This document shows, one piece after another, positions 6,375 to 14,633 of a DNA stretch of 23,750 nt. Source of the DNA: a virus. The notes under the pieces are model-generated. The model saw only the letters and a program-made list of their open reading frames with translations. It was not told the DNA's origin and did not search any database. The translations under genes were made by a program, and so were the position numbers. The DNA lies in the IMG/VR virus record IMGVR_UViG_3300031830_000041, positions 1 to 23,750 of that record; one strand, written 5' to 3'. The stretch's first letter is position 1, and each line of letters starts with the position of its first letter.

Positions 6375-9232
6375 AACCGCCTCCTTATATTCTTCTTTTT
6401 ATGCCCCTCGCTGATACTCGTTACGATAGTATTAGATAGCGAGTCATAATCAAACTCTACCCTCGCTGTGGTGGATGCAGTATTTACTATCTTCGGTAGG
6501 TCTTCATTCTTTATGTTACCGAGCTTTCTATTTATATCCGCTGGCACTATCCGTTCGCCCTCATGTACTCTTACTATTAACGCATCTCTAACAGCGTTGG
6601 GAATACGAATACCATCGCGGACATACTCAGTACCATAGAAGAAAGTAGGAAGACGCGATACAAACTGGCTAATCGCCGTTATATCTCGGATTGTCTGCGC
6701 CAGTGGAGAAGGAGCATTCCTGTCAAGTAGCTGGACATAGGTCTTTACTGCTGCTAGCGCCATCTCGCGACGCTGGGCTTTCTTTTTCAGTTCCTCCTGC
6801 TTCTTTATTAGTTCGCTCTCACGGGCTTCCAGCTCGGCTATACTCTGGTCTGCCGCAAGAGCACCTTGTCTTGCTAACCCCTCATAAACAGCAATTCTCG
6901 ACCTGAGCGTATTTTGTTGTCTTTGCAGACTATTTGCTTGGCGCTCTTCAATCTTAGATATGTAACTATTTAGAGCATCGCTGACGGCCTCAATAGCTTT
7001 TATGTATTCACGCACAATCTCCTGCTGCGCTTTTAGCGCCTCTTTGGCTTCACGAGCGGCTATTTCTTTTAGTTTGGCCGTAGCCTGCGCTATGAGTGCC
7101 TCTGTCTTAGCTATCTCTAACTCTATTGTTTCATCGCCCGTCTCCTGTAATAGCTTACGCAGTGTTTCTAACCGCTTAGTGGCAAACTCTATCTGTAACT
7201 CGGCAAGCCTTTTCTCCCTATATCGGACAAAGTCCTCTTCTTTCTCATAGTTTTCACGCTCTCTATCGAGTCTTGCAACTGCTATCTCTTCACGAAGCCT
7301 TATTTCCTTGTCGGCGGCCTCTAAGATTGCCCTTCTTATGGCCTGTTGTCTCCTATTCTCCAACTCAGCATATAGCTCGGCATCCTCTTCGCCTAACTCA
7401 GCAAAGGAAGTCCTAAGCTGCTCTTTCAGCGCATCAAACTGCTCGTTTATCTCTGCTATCCTTAGGTCAAGAGCGTTTTGGATTAGCGTGCGTCGTATAT
7501 TGTCTATTCTTTTGGTGGCCTCTCTTACTATCTCTTCATCTTTTCTTGCCATCTCTGCTTTCAGCAATTCCACGCTTGCCGCATACTTATTCTTTATCTG
7601 TTCTAACGCTTCTATATTGCCTTCTACCTTTTCTCTCTGCTCATCAAATGCCTTCTCTAGCTCTTTTAGCCTTTTATCGTACTCATGTTTTAGTTTCTCC
7701 CTCGCTGTGCTAACGCTTTCAACTTCCACGCTAAGTGCCCTTATAGCGTCATCTATAATCTTTTGTTGTTGTTCAGCTATCTCTTTTTGTGTTCTCTGCC
7801 TTTGGGATAGTAGCTCCTTTTCCTTATTATCCAGATCGCTTAATTCTCTCCGCAATTCTGCCAGCTTTTCTTTTGCTTGCGCCACCTCAGACGCACTGAA
7901 AGAGGCAAAGTACTTTTCTATTCCTGCCGCTGCTTCCTCGGCCTTAGTAGCAACGAATGCCAATCCCTCCGCCGCCTTATCAGCTCCAATAGCTTTCAGT
8001 GCCTCAGCAAGACCACGAGGTATATAAGATAGCGCCTTTACGATAGCTCCAATGGCCTTGCCGAGGAATGTAAGTAGTTTGTTTAGTGGGCTTTCTATGT
8101 TTTTCTTTATCTCTTCTTCTGTCTTTTTTAGCTCCTCTTGTACATACTCACGTCTAAGTCTGAGTAACTCTATTTCTCTATCGGCTTGCGTCGCAAGTAA
8201 CCTGCCCTTCTCGATAAGGCCTTTTATCGTGGTATCATCGAGGTTAACAAGTTTTAGCTTTATAGCCGCAAGCTCATTGTTTATCCGTATCTCTTCACTT
8301 GTTAGTTTTAGCTTCCTCTCTGCATTCTGTAACGCCTCTATGTCTTTGCCAAGTGAAAGTAGTTTAGCTATGCCTTCCAGTAAGAGCATCACTCCGACGC
8401 CTCTTAGTGCCTTAGTACCTTCAACAATCGCTCGGAAGAAGCCTTTTACGCCTCCGCCAGCGGCTACGAACGCATCTCTTGCTCGTTCGGTGGCAAAGGT
8501 AAGTGCCAACACCGCCTCGCCCGCCTTACCAGAAGCACCGAGGAACTCAATCATTGCATCTTTGAACGACTTGGTGTAGTTCCCGACGTTCCTCTGGAAT
8601 TGGCCTACTTCGGCATCCACCTTCTTTATCCTCGCATCAAGCTGCACAATGGCATCTCGTAGCCGAGCCGCCTCCTCGGTGTTCGCCTGTCCAGCTAAAA
8701 CAAGACTTTTGTATCTCTCTCTTAGGTCGTCAAGAGCATCAGAAAGGTGATAATATGAAGTTACATTGGCGTCTATTTGTCCTTTGAGCGCCTTCTCGGC
8801 CACCTGCAATGCCTCGGATGCTCTCGCAGACGATGTGCTGGCCTGGGCATACCTTTTTAGCGACTTTTCTGCCTCTTTGATTTCTATCCTAAGAGTAGCT
8901 AATACCTTAGCAGCTTCGCTTTCAAGTTCAGCCTTTTTGGTGGTCAAGCGATTAATTTCTGCCTGTATTTTTGAGTATGCCTTGGCAGCCTCGGATGTCT
9001 TTGTTAGGTTCTCAGCAACCTTACGTGCCTGCTCAGCGCCAGCCTTCTGATTATTGGTGAATGCGTTTATAGCCGCCCTTAGTTCATTCAGCGACGGCAC
9101 AACACCAGACTTTATAGTATCACGAAGCCCCTGTAATGATACTATAAGTGTATTTACATTCTCTATTACAGGCGTAAAGAGCGCTTCATCAAAGAAGTCT
9201 TTATAGCCAAGTTTATCACTATCTTGTGCCAT
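6371..9232 (-). CDS. Tail tape-measure protein
   Basis: This 953-aa protein sets tail length and is probably released during DNA ejection. Most of it is Glu/Lys/Ala-rich heptad-like coiled coil. Hydrophobic segments occur in the middle (GVGVMLLLEGIAKLLSLG and LLTFLGKAIGAIVKALSYI). The C-terminal segment has HEGERIVPADINRKLG at about residue 890, a motif typical of tape measures from Bacteroidota phages and prophages. Length implies a long, probably flexible tail. A GAAAGGA Shine-Dalgarno-like sequence precedes the ATG, which lies 14 bases inside the end of the tail completion gene. Long open frames on the opposite strand are mirror artefacts of the repetitive composition. Confidence 0.88.
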   Translation of the reverse strand: MAQDSDKLGYKDFFDEALFTPVIENVNTLIVSLQGLRDTIKSGVVPSLNELRAAINAFTNNQKAGAEQARKVAENLTKTSEAAKAYSKIQAEINRLTTKKAELESEAAKVLATLRIEIKEAEKSLKRYAQASTSSARASEALQVAEKALKGQIDANVTSYYHLSDALDDLRERYKSLVLAGQANTEEAARLRDAIVQLDARIKKVDAEVGQFQRNVGNYTKSFKDAMIEFLGASGKAGEAVLALTFATERARDAFVAAGGGVKGFFRAIVEGTKALRGVGVMLLLEGIAKLLSLGKDIEALQNAERKLKLTSEEIRINNELAAIKLKLVNLDDTTIKGLIEKGRLLATQADREIELLRLRREYVQEELKKTEEEIKKNIESPLNKLLTFLGKAIGAIVKALSYIPRGLAEALKAIGADKAAEGLAFVATKAEEAAAGIEKYFASFSASEVAQAKEKLAELRRELSDLDNKEKELLSQRQRTQKEIAEQQQKIIDDAIRALSVEVESVSTAREKLKHEYDKRLKELEKAFDEQREKVEGNIEALEQIKNKYAASVELLKAEMARKDEEIVREATKRIDNIRRTLIQNALDLRIAEINEQFDALKEQLRTSFAELGEEDAELYAELENRRQQAIRRAILEAADKEIRLREEIAVARLDRERENYEKEEDFVRYREKRLAELQIEFATKRLETLRKLLQETGDETIELEIAKTEALIAQATAKLKEIAAREAKEALKAQQEIVREYIKAIEAVSDALNSYISKIEERQANSLQRQQNTLRSRIAVYEGLARQGALAADQSIAELEARESELIKKQEELKKKAQRREMALAAVKTYVQLLDRNAPSPLAQTIRDITAISQFVSRLPTFFYGTEYVRDGIRIPNAVRDALIVRVHEGERIVPADINRKLGNIKNEDLPKIVNTASTTARVEFDYDSLSNTIVTSISEGHKKKNIRRRL

Positions 9233-9722
9233 AGCGTCCTTTCATTATGTCAATAAAGTTTATCAGTCTACGGGCTTGTATTCTTGCGGCCATCTCTATT
9301 AGGTTCGACCTTGATACATCAAGCACATGAAACCCAGCCCGCTGACTAAGATACTTGACGGCCGCCTTTCTACTCTTATCGTAAGTAACATAAAGCTCGC
9401 CACCCTTCACATAATAGCCCATAGACCGATATAGCACGCCTGTCCTAACAAGTGTCCAAGTCGGCGTAGGTTCAAGGCCTTTCTTTATGCGCCATTTCAA
9501 GTAGCGCTCAGAATAAGGAATAGGGACTGACTTTGCACCTATCAGCCCCTTTTTCATTGTTTCTATTTGTCGGAATGCAGACGAAACTATTTCTACTCTT
9601 TCGGCTTTCTGTCCGTTAGGAGGCAGCGCCTTGAAAGATACTGTGCCTATTTCAGGTATTCCAGCGCCACGCAGAGCATTGACGGCGTCTTGCAGCCGCC
9701 TTATCAACGCCTCTATTCTCAC
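9219..9722 (-). CDS. Tail completion / virion morphogenesis-like protein
   Basis: This 167-aa basic protein resembles phage virion morphogenesis or tail completion proteins (gpS type): a helical N-terminus, then YLKWRIKKGLEPTPTWTLVRTGVLYRS, where an L-TG-L--S block is characteristic, and a short beta segment before YLSQRAG. It probably joins tail to head or completes the tail tube. The start is GTG at 9722, overlapping the stop of the preceding gene by 4 bases (GTGA), which implies translational coupling. Confidence 0.6.
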   Translation of the reverse strand: MRIEALIRRLQDAVNALRGAGIPEIGTVSFKALPPNGQKAERVEIVSSAFRQIETMKKGLIGAKSVPIPYSERYLKWRIKKGLEPTPTWTLVRTGVLYRSMGYYVKGGELYVTYDKSRKAAVKYLSQRAGFHVLDVSRSNLIEMAARIQARRLINFIDIMKGRYGTR

Positions 9723-10624
9723 GCACGGAACGGCGCTCTAACGGATGGCCAGTCAAACTGAGAGCGTGGAGGAGTTGTTACCGCCGTACAATCCAGAATG
9801 TACTGCGTGCCCGTTGTAAGCGGGTTGTTTAGCTGATACCTACCATTGCCCAAGTCGGTATTGCCAGAAGCCACCACCGAAGCGCCAGACGAGTCTCTGA
9901 CCTCAATAGCCGCCAGTGGAGTAACACCTGTAATGGGAACGACTATTGTACCATTAGGTGCATGATACTTGGAGAAGAGAAATACCACCCAGTTACTGCC
10001 TTGCTGAAACACTCTAAATCCTACTGGCTGAGGCGTAGAATAATTTAGTACATTAGGTTCGTTCCACAGAGGAATAATCTCATAATCGGCCAGAACAAAC
10101 GGCATCTGGAAACTTATTATATGCTTTTGTACCGAGGAATAGGTCGGGAATGCAAATTGAATATCAACCGAAGAAGGAACGACAGGGAGAGCCGCACCTG
10201 CAACGCCAGTATTTGTATCCACTTTTCTACCCCAGATTGTACCATTAGCATCTACCAGAAATACGCCCAGATTGGCCTGACATCTCAGCTCAGCAATCCT
10301 CTGTGCCCATTCGGTAGGAAGCTGGCCAACCGTTGCAGTTATTGTCCGAGCCGCATCCCGAACATAATACTTAGTTGCACCTATCTCCTCGGTGATAGCC
10401 TCAGGCCGCTCCGAAGAAACATCATCAAGACGAGGCGTAACTAAACGATAGATGTCGGGGAATTTAGTGTTAGCTGGACTGAGTTCAAGGTCGGCCGAAG
10501 GATTGTTTATTAGCTCGTTTACCTGTGTAGTAAAGATGAGCTTCACTATTGGAGCCATCTTGGTATAACAAGACGGAACTCCAAAGGCGTCTACGGGTTG
10601 CCCGCATCTGCATTGTAGTGCCAT
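9719..10624 (-). CDS. Probable major tail tube protein with Ig-like C-terminus
   Basis: This is a 301-aa structural protein candidate. The N-terminus is cysteine-containing (Cys5, Cys7, Cys19 in CRCGQPVDAFGVPSC) and leads into beta-rich sequence. The last 90 residues look like an Ig-like decoration domain (PNGTIVVPITGVTPLAAIEVRDSSG). Position two genes before the tape measure, after a terminator-like protein, fits the tail tube subunit. The start at 10624 is supported by a late-type promoter box 7 bases upstream in the gap behind the preceding stop. The function is inferred from order and composition. Confidence 0.6.
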   Translation of the reverse strand: MALQCRCGQPVDAFGVPSCYTKMAPIVKLIFTTQVNELINNPSADLELSPANTKFPDIYRLVTPRLDDVSSERPEAITEEIGATKYYVRDAARTITATVGQLPTEWAQRIAELRCQANLGVFLVDANGTIWGRKVDTNTGVAGAALPVVPSSVDIQFAFPTYSSVQKHIISFQMPFVLADYEIIPLWNEPNVLNYSTPQPVGFRVFQQGSNWVVFLFSKYHAPNGTIVVPITGVTPLAAIEVRDSSGASVVASGNTDLGNGRYQLNNPLTTGTQYILDCTAVTTPPRSQFDWPSVRAPFRA

Positions 10625-10631
10625 ATCAGTA

Positions 10632-10641
10632 CAAAGTTACC
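10632..10641 (-). promoter_or_regulatory. Late-type promoter box before the tail tube candidate
   Basis: The minus strand reads GGTAACTTTG, 7 bases before the ATG at 10624, in the 16-base gap after the preceding gene, overlapping its stop by one base. A dedicated promoter here would suit a highly expressed tail subunit. Confidence 0.6.
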
Positions 10642-11243
10642 TAGCTATAAGATCGCCATCTAAGTGTCATAACAAGTGAGTTTGCTTCGCCTGGCAAACC
10701 CTGCCCAGTACCAGCTAAGTTAGAATTATATGTAGGAACCCATGTAGCATCTATAATATCTACGAAAGCCCGCTTCATTATATCTTGTATAGCCGACATC
10801 ATCCCTCGGTGCATAGAGGATGAAAGCTCAGCGCTCCATTTAGCCGATTGTGGGATAATAAGTAAGGCCGAAGTCGTTCCAGTTGGATAGGTCAGTTGTT
10901 CGGCATCCACTCTGTGCTCGTATAGTACAAACAAAGTCGGCCTCTCAGCATTTTTAGTTTTATTGTCCAGCGCTTGCCCGTGTACAAGATAAACATCTGG
11001 TGCACCGAACCATATACCGCCTATTATATTGCCAGACGAAGTTATTATTGTTGGCTCTGTACCATAGGTAATAGAGCATGAGTGTATATTCCCTTCATCG
11101 TCATAGAAGTTCCAGACAGGCAATGTGTTAGGTATCCACCATGCCCACCAGTGTGGGCATGTCGCATATATGTTACCACTTATATGCTCAGTGTCGTGGC
11201 GTATCCTGAGCCCCCTTATCCGCTTTACGAGTTCCGTTACCAT
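10641..11243 (-). CDS. Probable tail terminator / neck protein
   Basis: This 200-aa protein is of uncertain family. Its place between the portal/connector genes and the tail tube candidate fits a tail terminator or neck component. Notable features are an aromatic cluster near residues 30-42 (CPHWWAWWIPN), a central beta segment (PTLFVLYEHRVDAEQLTYPTG) like the core sheet of small tail terminator proteins, and a C-terminal MTLRWRSY. The ATG at 11243 overlaps the preceding holin-like gene by 56 bases and has no obvious ribosome site, so the start is uncertain. Confidence 0.55.
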   Translation of the reverse strand: MVTELVKRIRGLRIRHDTEHISGNIYATCPHWWAWWIPNTLPVWNFYDDEGNIHSCSITYGTEPTIITSSGNIIGGIWFGAPDVYLVHGQALDNKTKNAERPTLFVLYEHRVDAEQLTYPTGTTSALLIIPQSAKWSAELSSSMHRGMMSAIQDIMKRAFVDIIDATWVPTYNSNLAGTGQGLPGEANSLVMTLRWRSYS

Positions 11244-11544
11244 TGCCTATTATTCCGTGAAGCCCGTGAATGTGCAGTAACTGCGTAAGCTTGCTCAGTT
11301 CCATGCCAAGAAAGGTACTAACGCTTGCTATCGCCGTTGCCGCACCACCTGTTACCATACTAAGCGCAAAAGAGCCAAAGTAAAAGGCAATCTTTATTAC
11401 CCCATACCACCACCTATATTCCTTATTCCTGTGTACCTCTAAGGCGGTGTTGGCAGCAATAATAACACCGAGGGCGATAACAACCACTATCAAAGTAGTG
11501 GTCGGATCGGCCACGCTGTGGCCTGCGTTCTCCAAGTAAGTCAT
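11188..11544 (-). CDS. Holin-like small membrane protein
   Basis: This is a 118-aa protein with two hydrophobic segments, about residues 18-34 (LIVVVIALGVIIAANTA) and 49-72 (VIKIAFYFGSFALSMVTGG onward), separated by a charged, aromatic loop (HRNKEYRWWYG). A polar Gly/His tail follows. Size and topology fit a phage holin that would let the leaderless-secretion-free lysozyme reach the wall. It lies between head and tail genes, away from the lysozyme. The ATG at 11544 was preferred to an upstream TTG because a late-type promoter box ends 6 bases before it. A non-lysis membrane role cannot be excluded. Confidence 0.55.
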   Translation of the reverse strand: MTYLENAGHSVADPTTTLIVVVIALGVIIAANTALEVHRNKEYRWWYGVIKIAFYFGSFALSMVTGGAATAIASVSTFLGMELSKLTQLLHIHGLHGIIGNGNGTRKADKGAQDTPRH

Positions 11545-11550
11545 CGCATT

Positions 11551-11560
11551 CAAAGTTACC
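11551..11560 (-). promoter_or_regulatory. Late-type promoter box before the holin-like gene
   Basis: The minus strand reads GGTAACTTTG, identical to the boxes at 10632 and 16040, 6 bases before the ATG at 11544. A small inverted-repeat region lies immediately upstream. Confidence 0.6.
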
Positions 11561-11583
11561 AGAGAAAACTACCGATTTAGAGG

Positions 11584-11653
11584 CGATTTGAGGCCTAGTA
11601 AATGGCGAAGTAGAGGTAAGATACCAGAAAGGGGTGTACCCCGCCTCAAATCG
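11584..11653. repeat. Inverted repeat in the largest late intergenic gap
   Basis: The 135-base gap between portal and holin-like genes holds an 11-bp perfect inverted repeat: CGATTTGAGGC at 11584-11594 and GCCTCAAATCG at 11643-11653, 48 bases apart. A tight hairpin next to it (GGCTA-AAAA-TAGCC, about 11653-11666) and a GGGG-TGTA-CCCC hairpin inside add structure. There is no T-run, so a classic terminator is not evident. It may be an operator, an mRNA processing element or a leader structure for the holin promoter. Confidence 0.5.
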
Positions 11654-11679
11654 GCTAAAAATAGCCAATTTCGGCATTC

Positions 11680-12687
11680 CTATTCTTGCTCAGCGTAACG
11701 ACCCAGCATATCCTTGAAGAACGCTCTGATTTCGGTCTCCTTGACAAGTCCCATTGAATAGGCTTGCATTAGTATGGCGGCTGTCCCTCGCTTGTCATCA
11801 AGTAGTCCCTCCATAGCACCAGTGGAGTACTGGAACGTATATGCATAGCCAGCGGCAGAAAAGGCTCTTGTCATGGCCTCTACAAACTGGTCGCATGCAG
11901 GGAGTAAAACATGTGTATAAAGACCTTTTAGTGCCTCGGATTTGTTGTTGTATGTTTTATTCTCTGGGTCATTTAGTAGTGAGCTATCAATAGCGTAAAT
12001 ATCACATATCTCACGATTGATGAGAGTAGAAATCTTGTCTAGTTGGAGATTAGGCATTTCTGGTGTAACCGAGCGAAACTCAAATGGTATGGCCAAGAAT
12101 TCTATACCTCCAACGCCAGCCTTCCGCCGCATGTCGCTCAACATTGCACGCAGTGCATCTGAGTCTGACTTGGCCCGTACAGCTTCTCCACTTAGTACTG
12201 CAAAGTTCCATGCCCCAAGATTGCGCATTGCCTGCGTAAGGGCACGATAGTACTCATAGGCCGCTATCAAGATGGGTTGTGCGGTTTGTATAGGACGCCT
12301 TACATTATGTACGACAATAACATCATCAGAAACATTGACATCGGGGAGCGTAGATATGGGTATGTATCTTAGATTAGTATCAAATATTGCATACCCAGCA
12401 ACATACCAATCTGCAAATGCAGCACCAGAATAATAGTCAAAAGTGTAGCTTAGGTCGTCAATAATCTGGCCAAGCACCCGAACATGAAAGTTTAGTCTAT
12501 TGACTGCTGTTGCAAGGAGGTTATGTATCTTCGCAAGCGTGGGTATAGAACGAAGCGCTTCTTCTGGGCTAATTGATGTAATCGGCTCGCCAATGACTGG
12601 ATTTATGGTAGATAGATTGGGATTTATTTTCTTTCTTGCCTCTCTGAGAGCTTTCAGCCAACCCCTAAGATTTCTTAGCCACTCCAT
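11680..12687 (-). CDS. Portal protein (HK97-like)
   Basis: This 335-aa protein is a short HK97-type portal, the dodecameric ring through which DNA enters and leaves the head. The diagnostic part is residues 223-276: INREICDIYAIDSSLLND, then KTYNNKSEALKGLYTHVLLP and a helix ending in EAMTRAF, matching the portal stem/clip region. The N-terminal half has the expected mixed alpha/beta wing (FADWYVAGYAIFD). Portals of this family are usually about 400 aa, so this one is reduced. It lies downstream of capsid genes, not directly after a terminase. The ATG at 12687 follows a late-type box by 4 bases. Confidence 0.8.
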   Translation of the reverse strand: MEWLRNLRGWLKALREARKKINPNLSTINPVIGEPITSISPEEALRSIPTLAKIHNLLATAVNRLNFHVRVLGQIIDDLSYTFDYYSGAAFADWYVAGYAIFDTNLRYIPISTLPDVNVSDDVIVVHNVRRPIQTAQPILIAAYEYYRALTQAMRNLGAWNFAVLSGEAVRAKSDSDALRAMLSDMRRKAGVGGIEFLAIPFEFRSVTPEMPNLQLDKISTLINREICDIYAIDSSLLNDPENKTYNNKSEALKGLYTHVLLPACDQFVEAMTRAFSAAGYAYTFQYSTGAMEGLLDDKRGTAAILMQAYSMGLVKETEIRAFFKDMLGRYAEQE

Positions 12688-12690
12688 CTA

Positions 12691-13281
12691 TCAAAGGTAA
12701 CGCCACTTTCTGTCTATACGCATTGAAAGCTGTCTATATCTAACATTGGTCAATCCAGCAGGAAGCGCAGGATTTATTGTTATTAGGCCAATAGAAGACG
12801 CAACGACAGAATAAACATTGCCATTGATTTCAACTTCCATATTCGGAGCTATAATCTGAGATGCCGTAACAGAAACCGTTAGTAGTGTAGGTGAAGTAAC
12901 AATAGCATCCCTATATCCCTCGTATGGCATCCATTCACCGAGGAAGTAACTATAATGACGGGCGATAGCAAGGAACGCTCCCGTCGCAAAGCGAGAGCGG
13001 CCAGGCACATCTGGTGTGCGCTTTATCCCTGCACCCAAGATACCTTGTTCAAGTCGGAGAAATACCCAAGGAATAAATAGTTTGTGTAGACCAAGCACAC
13101 GAAGGCCAAGATTGGGCGGATCGGAGGGCGAATTATTTATGATGAACTCGTGTCCCTTAATGAATAAATCTCTGGCTAGCTCGGCCTGTGCATCGTTAAT
13201 AGCAATAATTACATCGGGGTCGAGATTGTCGGCATTGAATAGTCTATAATCACCTGTAAAGTCAGACGGTGTAATAAGCAT
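12691..13281 (-). CDS. Head-tail connector-like protein
   Basis: This 196-aa protein begins MLITPSDFTGDYRL, an N-terminus typical of connector/adaptor proteins in Bacteroidota phages, followed by a helical domain (AQAELARDLFIKGHEFI) and a beta-rich C-terminal half (SVTASQIIAPNMEVEINGNVYSV). It lies between the capsid genes and the portal, as expected for a head-completion or adaptor protein. The ATG overlaps the preceding stop by one base (TAATG). Confidence 0.6.
   Translation of the reverse strand: MLITPSDFTGDYRLFNADNLDPDVIIAINDAQAELARDLFIKGHEFIINNSPSDPPNLGLRVLGLHKLFIPWVFLRLEQGILGAGIKRTPDVPGRSRFATGAFLAIARHYSYFLGEWMPYEGYRDAIVTSPTLLTVSVTASQIIAPNMEVEINGNVYSVVASSIGLITINPALPAGLTNVRYRQLSMRIDRKWRYL
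12692..12701 (-). promoter_or_regulatory. Late-type promoter box before the portal gene
   Basis: The minus strand reads GTTACCTTTG, 4 bases before the portal ATG. It overlaps the end of the preceding connector gene, so the box is embedded in coding sequence. Confidence 0.5.
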
Positions 13282-14246
13282 TATGTTACACTGGTTACAT
13301 AGTTTAAGTTATTGAGCGTGTTGGCCGAGTAGAAGCTGGCTATATTACTTATAGCTATATTACCCCTCAGAGTAACTATTGGAGCCGCAAAGTAGTTGCC
13401 CTGATTATAGTAGTAATCACGAGGTATTACTGGCAAGAAATAGCGCTCAGCCGTTACACGTCGGTAGTTCCTGTCCTCAGTTTCATCTACCACAATCTCA
13501 TCGTGATAAATTTCATATATGTAGCGCTTACAAAGGGCGGGAAAATTGCTTGGATACACAGAGACGGGTTCAATAGTTGTCAAGCTTTCACCTACAAATG
13601 GAACAAGATTTAGATTACCAGACGCGATTTGATTTTCTGTGTGGCTGGACACTATACTTGAAGCTAACATGTTCTCGAAGACAGCAGCCCCAAAGGCACG
13701 AGGACTAAGAAGTGCGTCAAAGGAGTTTGTTGGCACTATTCGTGCTAAGAAGGCCTTAGACAGGGCAAATATCTCTCTGAATGTTTGTGGTGCTGATGGA
13801 AGCGGCAATAAAAAGCCCCAATTGTTATATATCAGCGCCCAAAGCTGAGACTCTAACACATCAAGACGCCTTGTTAGTATTCCCCTGACTGCTTCGGCGA
13901 CGTTTGTGGCTTGATAAGTTTCTACTGGTATAGTGGTCGTGGCGGCCAACCTAAATATTCCGAGGTCTCTATCTTCTATACGAATATCTATTTCAGGCTT
14001 AGGATCGGTATCATCGCTAGTTGCATAATAAAACGCCCCGTTATCAAGGACTAAGTCGGGTATATCGGTGCCAATTGCAACTATATATTCCATCTCACGG
14101 AGCGAGGAGACAACTATTGTCTCCATCTTCCGCATCGGATGTAGTGGATGGACTGGGCTTATATTCCCGAATGGGTCTATATCTCTTTCGTATTGCCTTA
14201 TATACGCCTTCCGACTGGGAAGCCCTTGAATACTAAGAAAGATCAT
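13281..14246 (-). CDS. Capsid-associated structural protein, possibly capsid-fold
   Basis: This 321-aa protein lies in the head module after the major capsid gene. Some blocks recall HK97-fold capsid proteins: a long helix with VLESQLWALIYNNWGFL, SFDALLSPRAFGAAVFENM, and a C-terminal beta region (CKRYIYEIYHDEIVVDETED, then AERYFLPVIP). It could be a second capsid-like shell protein or a minor head protein; the evidence is weak. It has the strongest Shine-Dalgarno in the window (AAAGGAGGAG) and overlaps the preceding gene by 4 bases, suggesting high expression. Confidence 0.5.
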   Translation of the reverse strand: MIFLSIQGLPSRKAYIRQYERDIDPFGNISPVHPLHPMRKMETIVVSSLREMEYIVAIGTDIPDLVLDNGAFYYATSDDTDPKPEIDIRIEDRDLGIFRLAATTTIPVETYQATNVAEAVRGILTRRLDVLESQLWALIYNNWGFLLPLPSAPQTFREIFALSKAFLARIVPTNSFDALLSPRAFGAAVFENMLASSIVSSHTENQIASGNLNLVPFVGESLTTIEPVSVYPSNFPALCKRYIYEIYHDEIVVDETEDRNYRRVTAERYFLPVIPRDYYYNQGNYFAAPIVTLRGNIAISNIASFYSANTLNNLNYVTSVT

Positions 14247-14632
14247 TCTTTTCTCCTCCTTTGTCTTTTATCTTCTTTTACCTCTTTGTCCTCCCCAGTC
14301 TTCGCCACTTCTTCTTTCTTACCATATAGCGACCTATTGAGCGGCGAGCCATCACGGCGAGCCTCGTGTGATATAATTGCAGAGACGGCGAGGGGATAAA
14401 GTAATAAAGCCCTGTTACCAAGCCCATTTAGTATCTTGTTTAGAGCTTCCAGTACTGACTTATCAAGCTGTTCATATTGAACTTCAACAATAGGTTGATA
14501 GCCATTTGCTATTAGATTAGCATACTCCTTAGCGGAGAGGGGGGCAACTTCAAGCCGCCCCCCTTTGACCAGAAAGTAACTTGGTAGCCTGCTATCTATG
14601 GCTTCCAGTATCTCCTTGAACAACTCACGCAT
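14243..14632 (-). CDS. Head-module protein, paralogue of the 127-aa early protein
   Basis: This is a 129-aa protein of unknown function with a very basic/acidic tail (EEVAKTGEDKEVKEDKRQRRRKE). Its first 90 residues align along their length with the early-region protein at 21955-22338: FKEILEAIDSRLPSYF against FRKLLAEVHPCLPAYF, then G-L near a PL, D+-VL-A---IL, and a YP motif. It begins one base after the major capsid stop (14634), so it is translated with the capsid gene. A capsid-linked role such as decoration or assembly is possible but unproven. Confidence 0.6.
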   Translation of the reverse strand: MRELFKEILEAIDSRLPSYFLVKGGRLEVAPLSAKEYANLIANGYQPIVEVQYEQLDKSVLEALNKILNGLGNRALLLYPLAVSAIISHEARRDGSPLNRSLYGKKEEVAKTGEDKEVKEDKRQRRRKE

Positions 14633-14633
14633 A

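Noticed and set aside
7308-8579. Two long plus-strand open frames (239 and 175 codons) inside the tape-measure region
   Set aside because: Their Ser/Ala-rich sequences are the antisense of Glu/Lys/Leu coiled-coil codons, with no promoter or ribosome site.
11423-11677. 84-codon minus-strand frame over the holin gap
   Set aside because: It runs through the inverted repeat, overlaps the holin-like gene in another frame and has no protein-like features.
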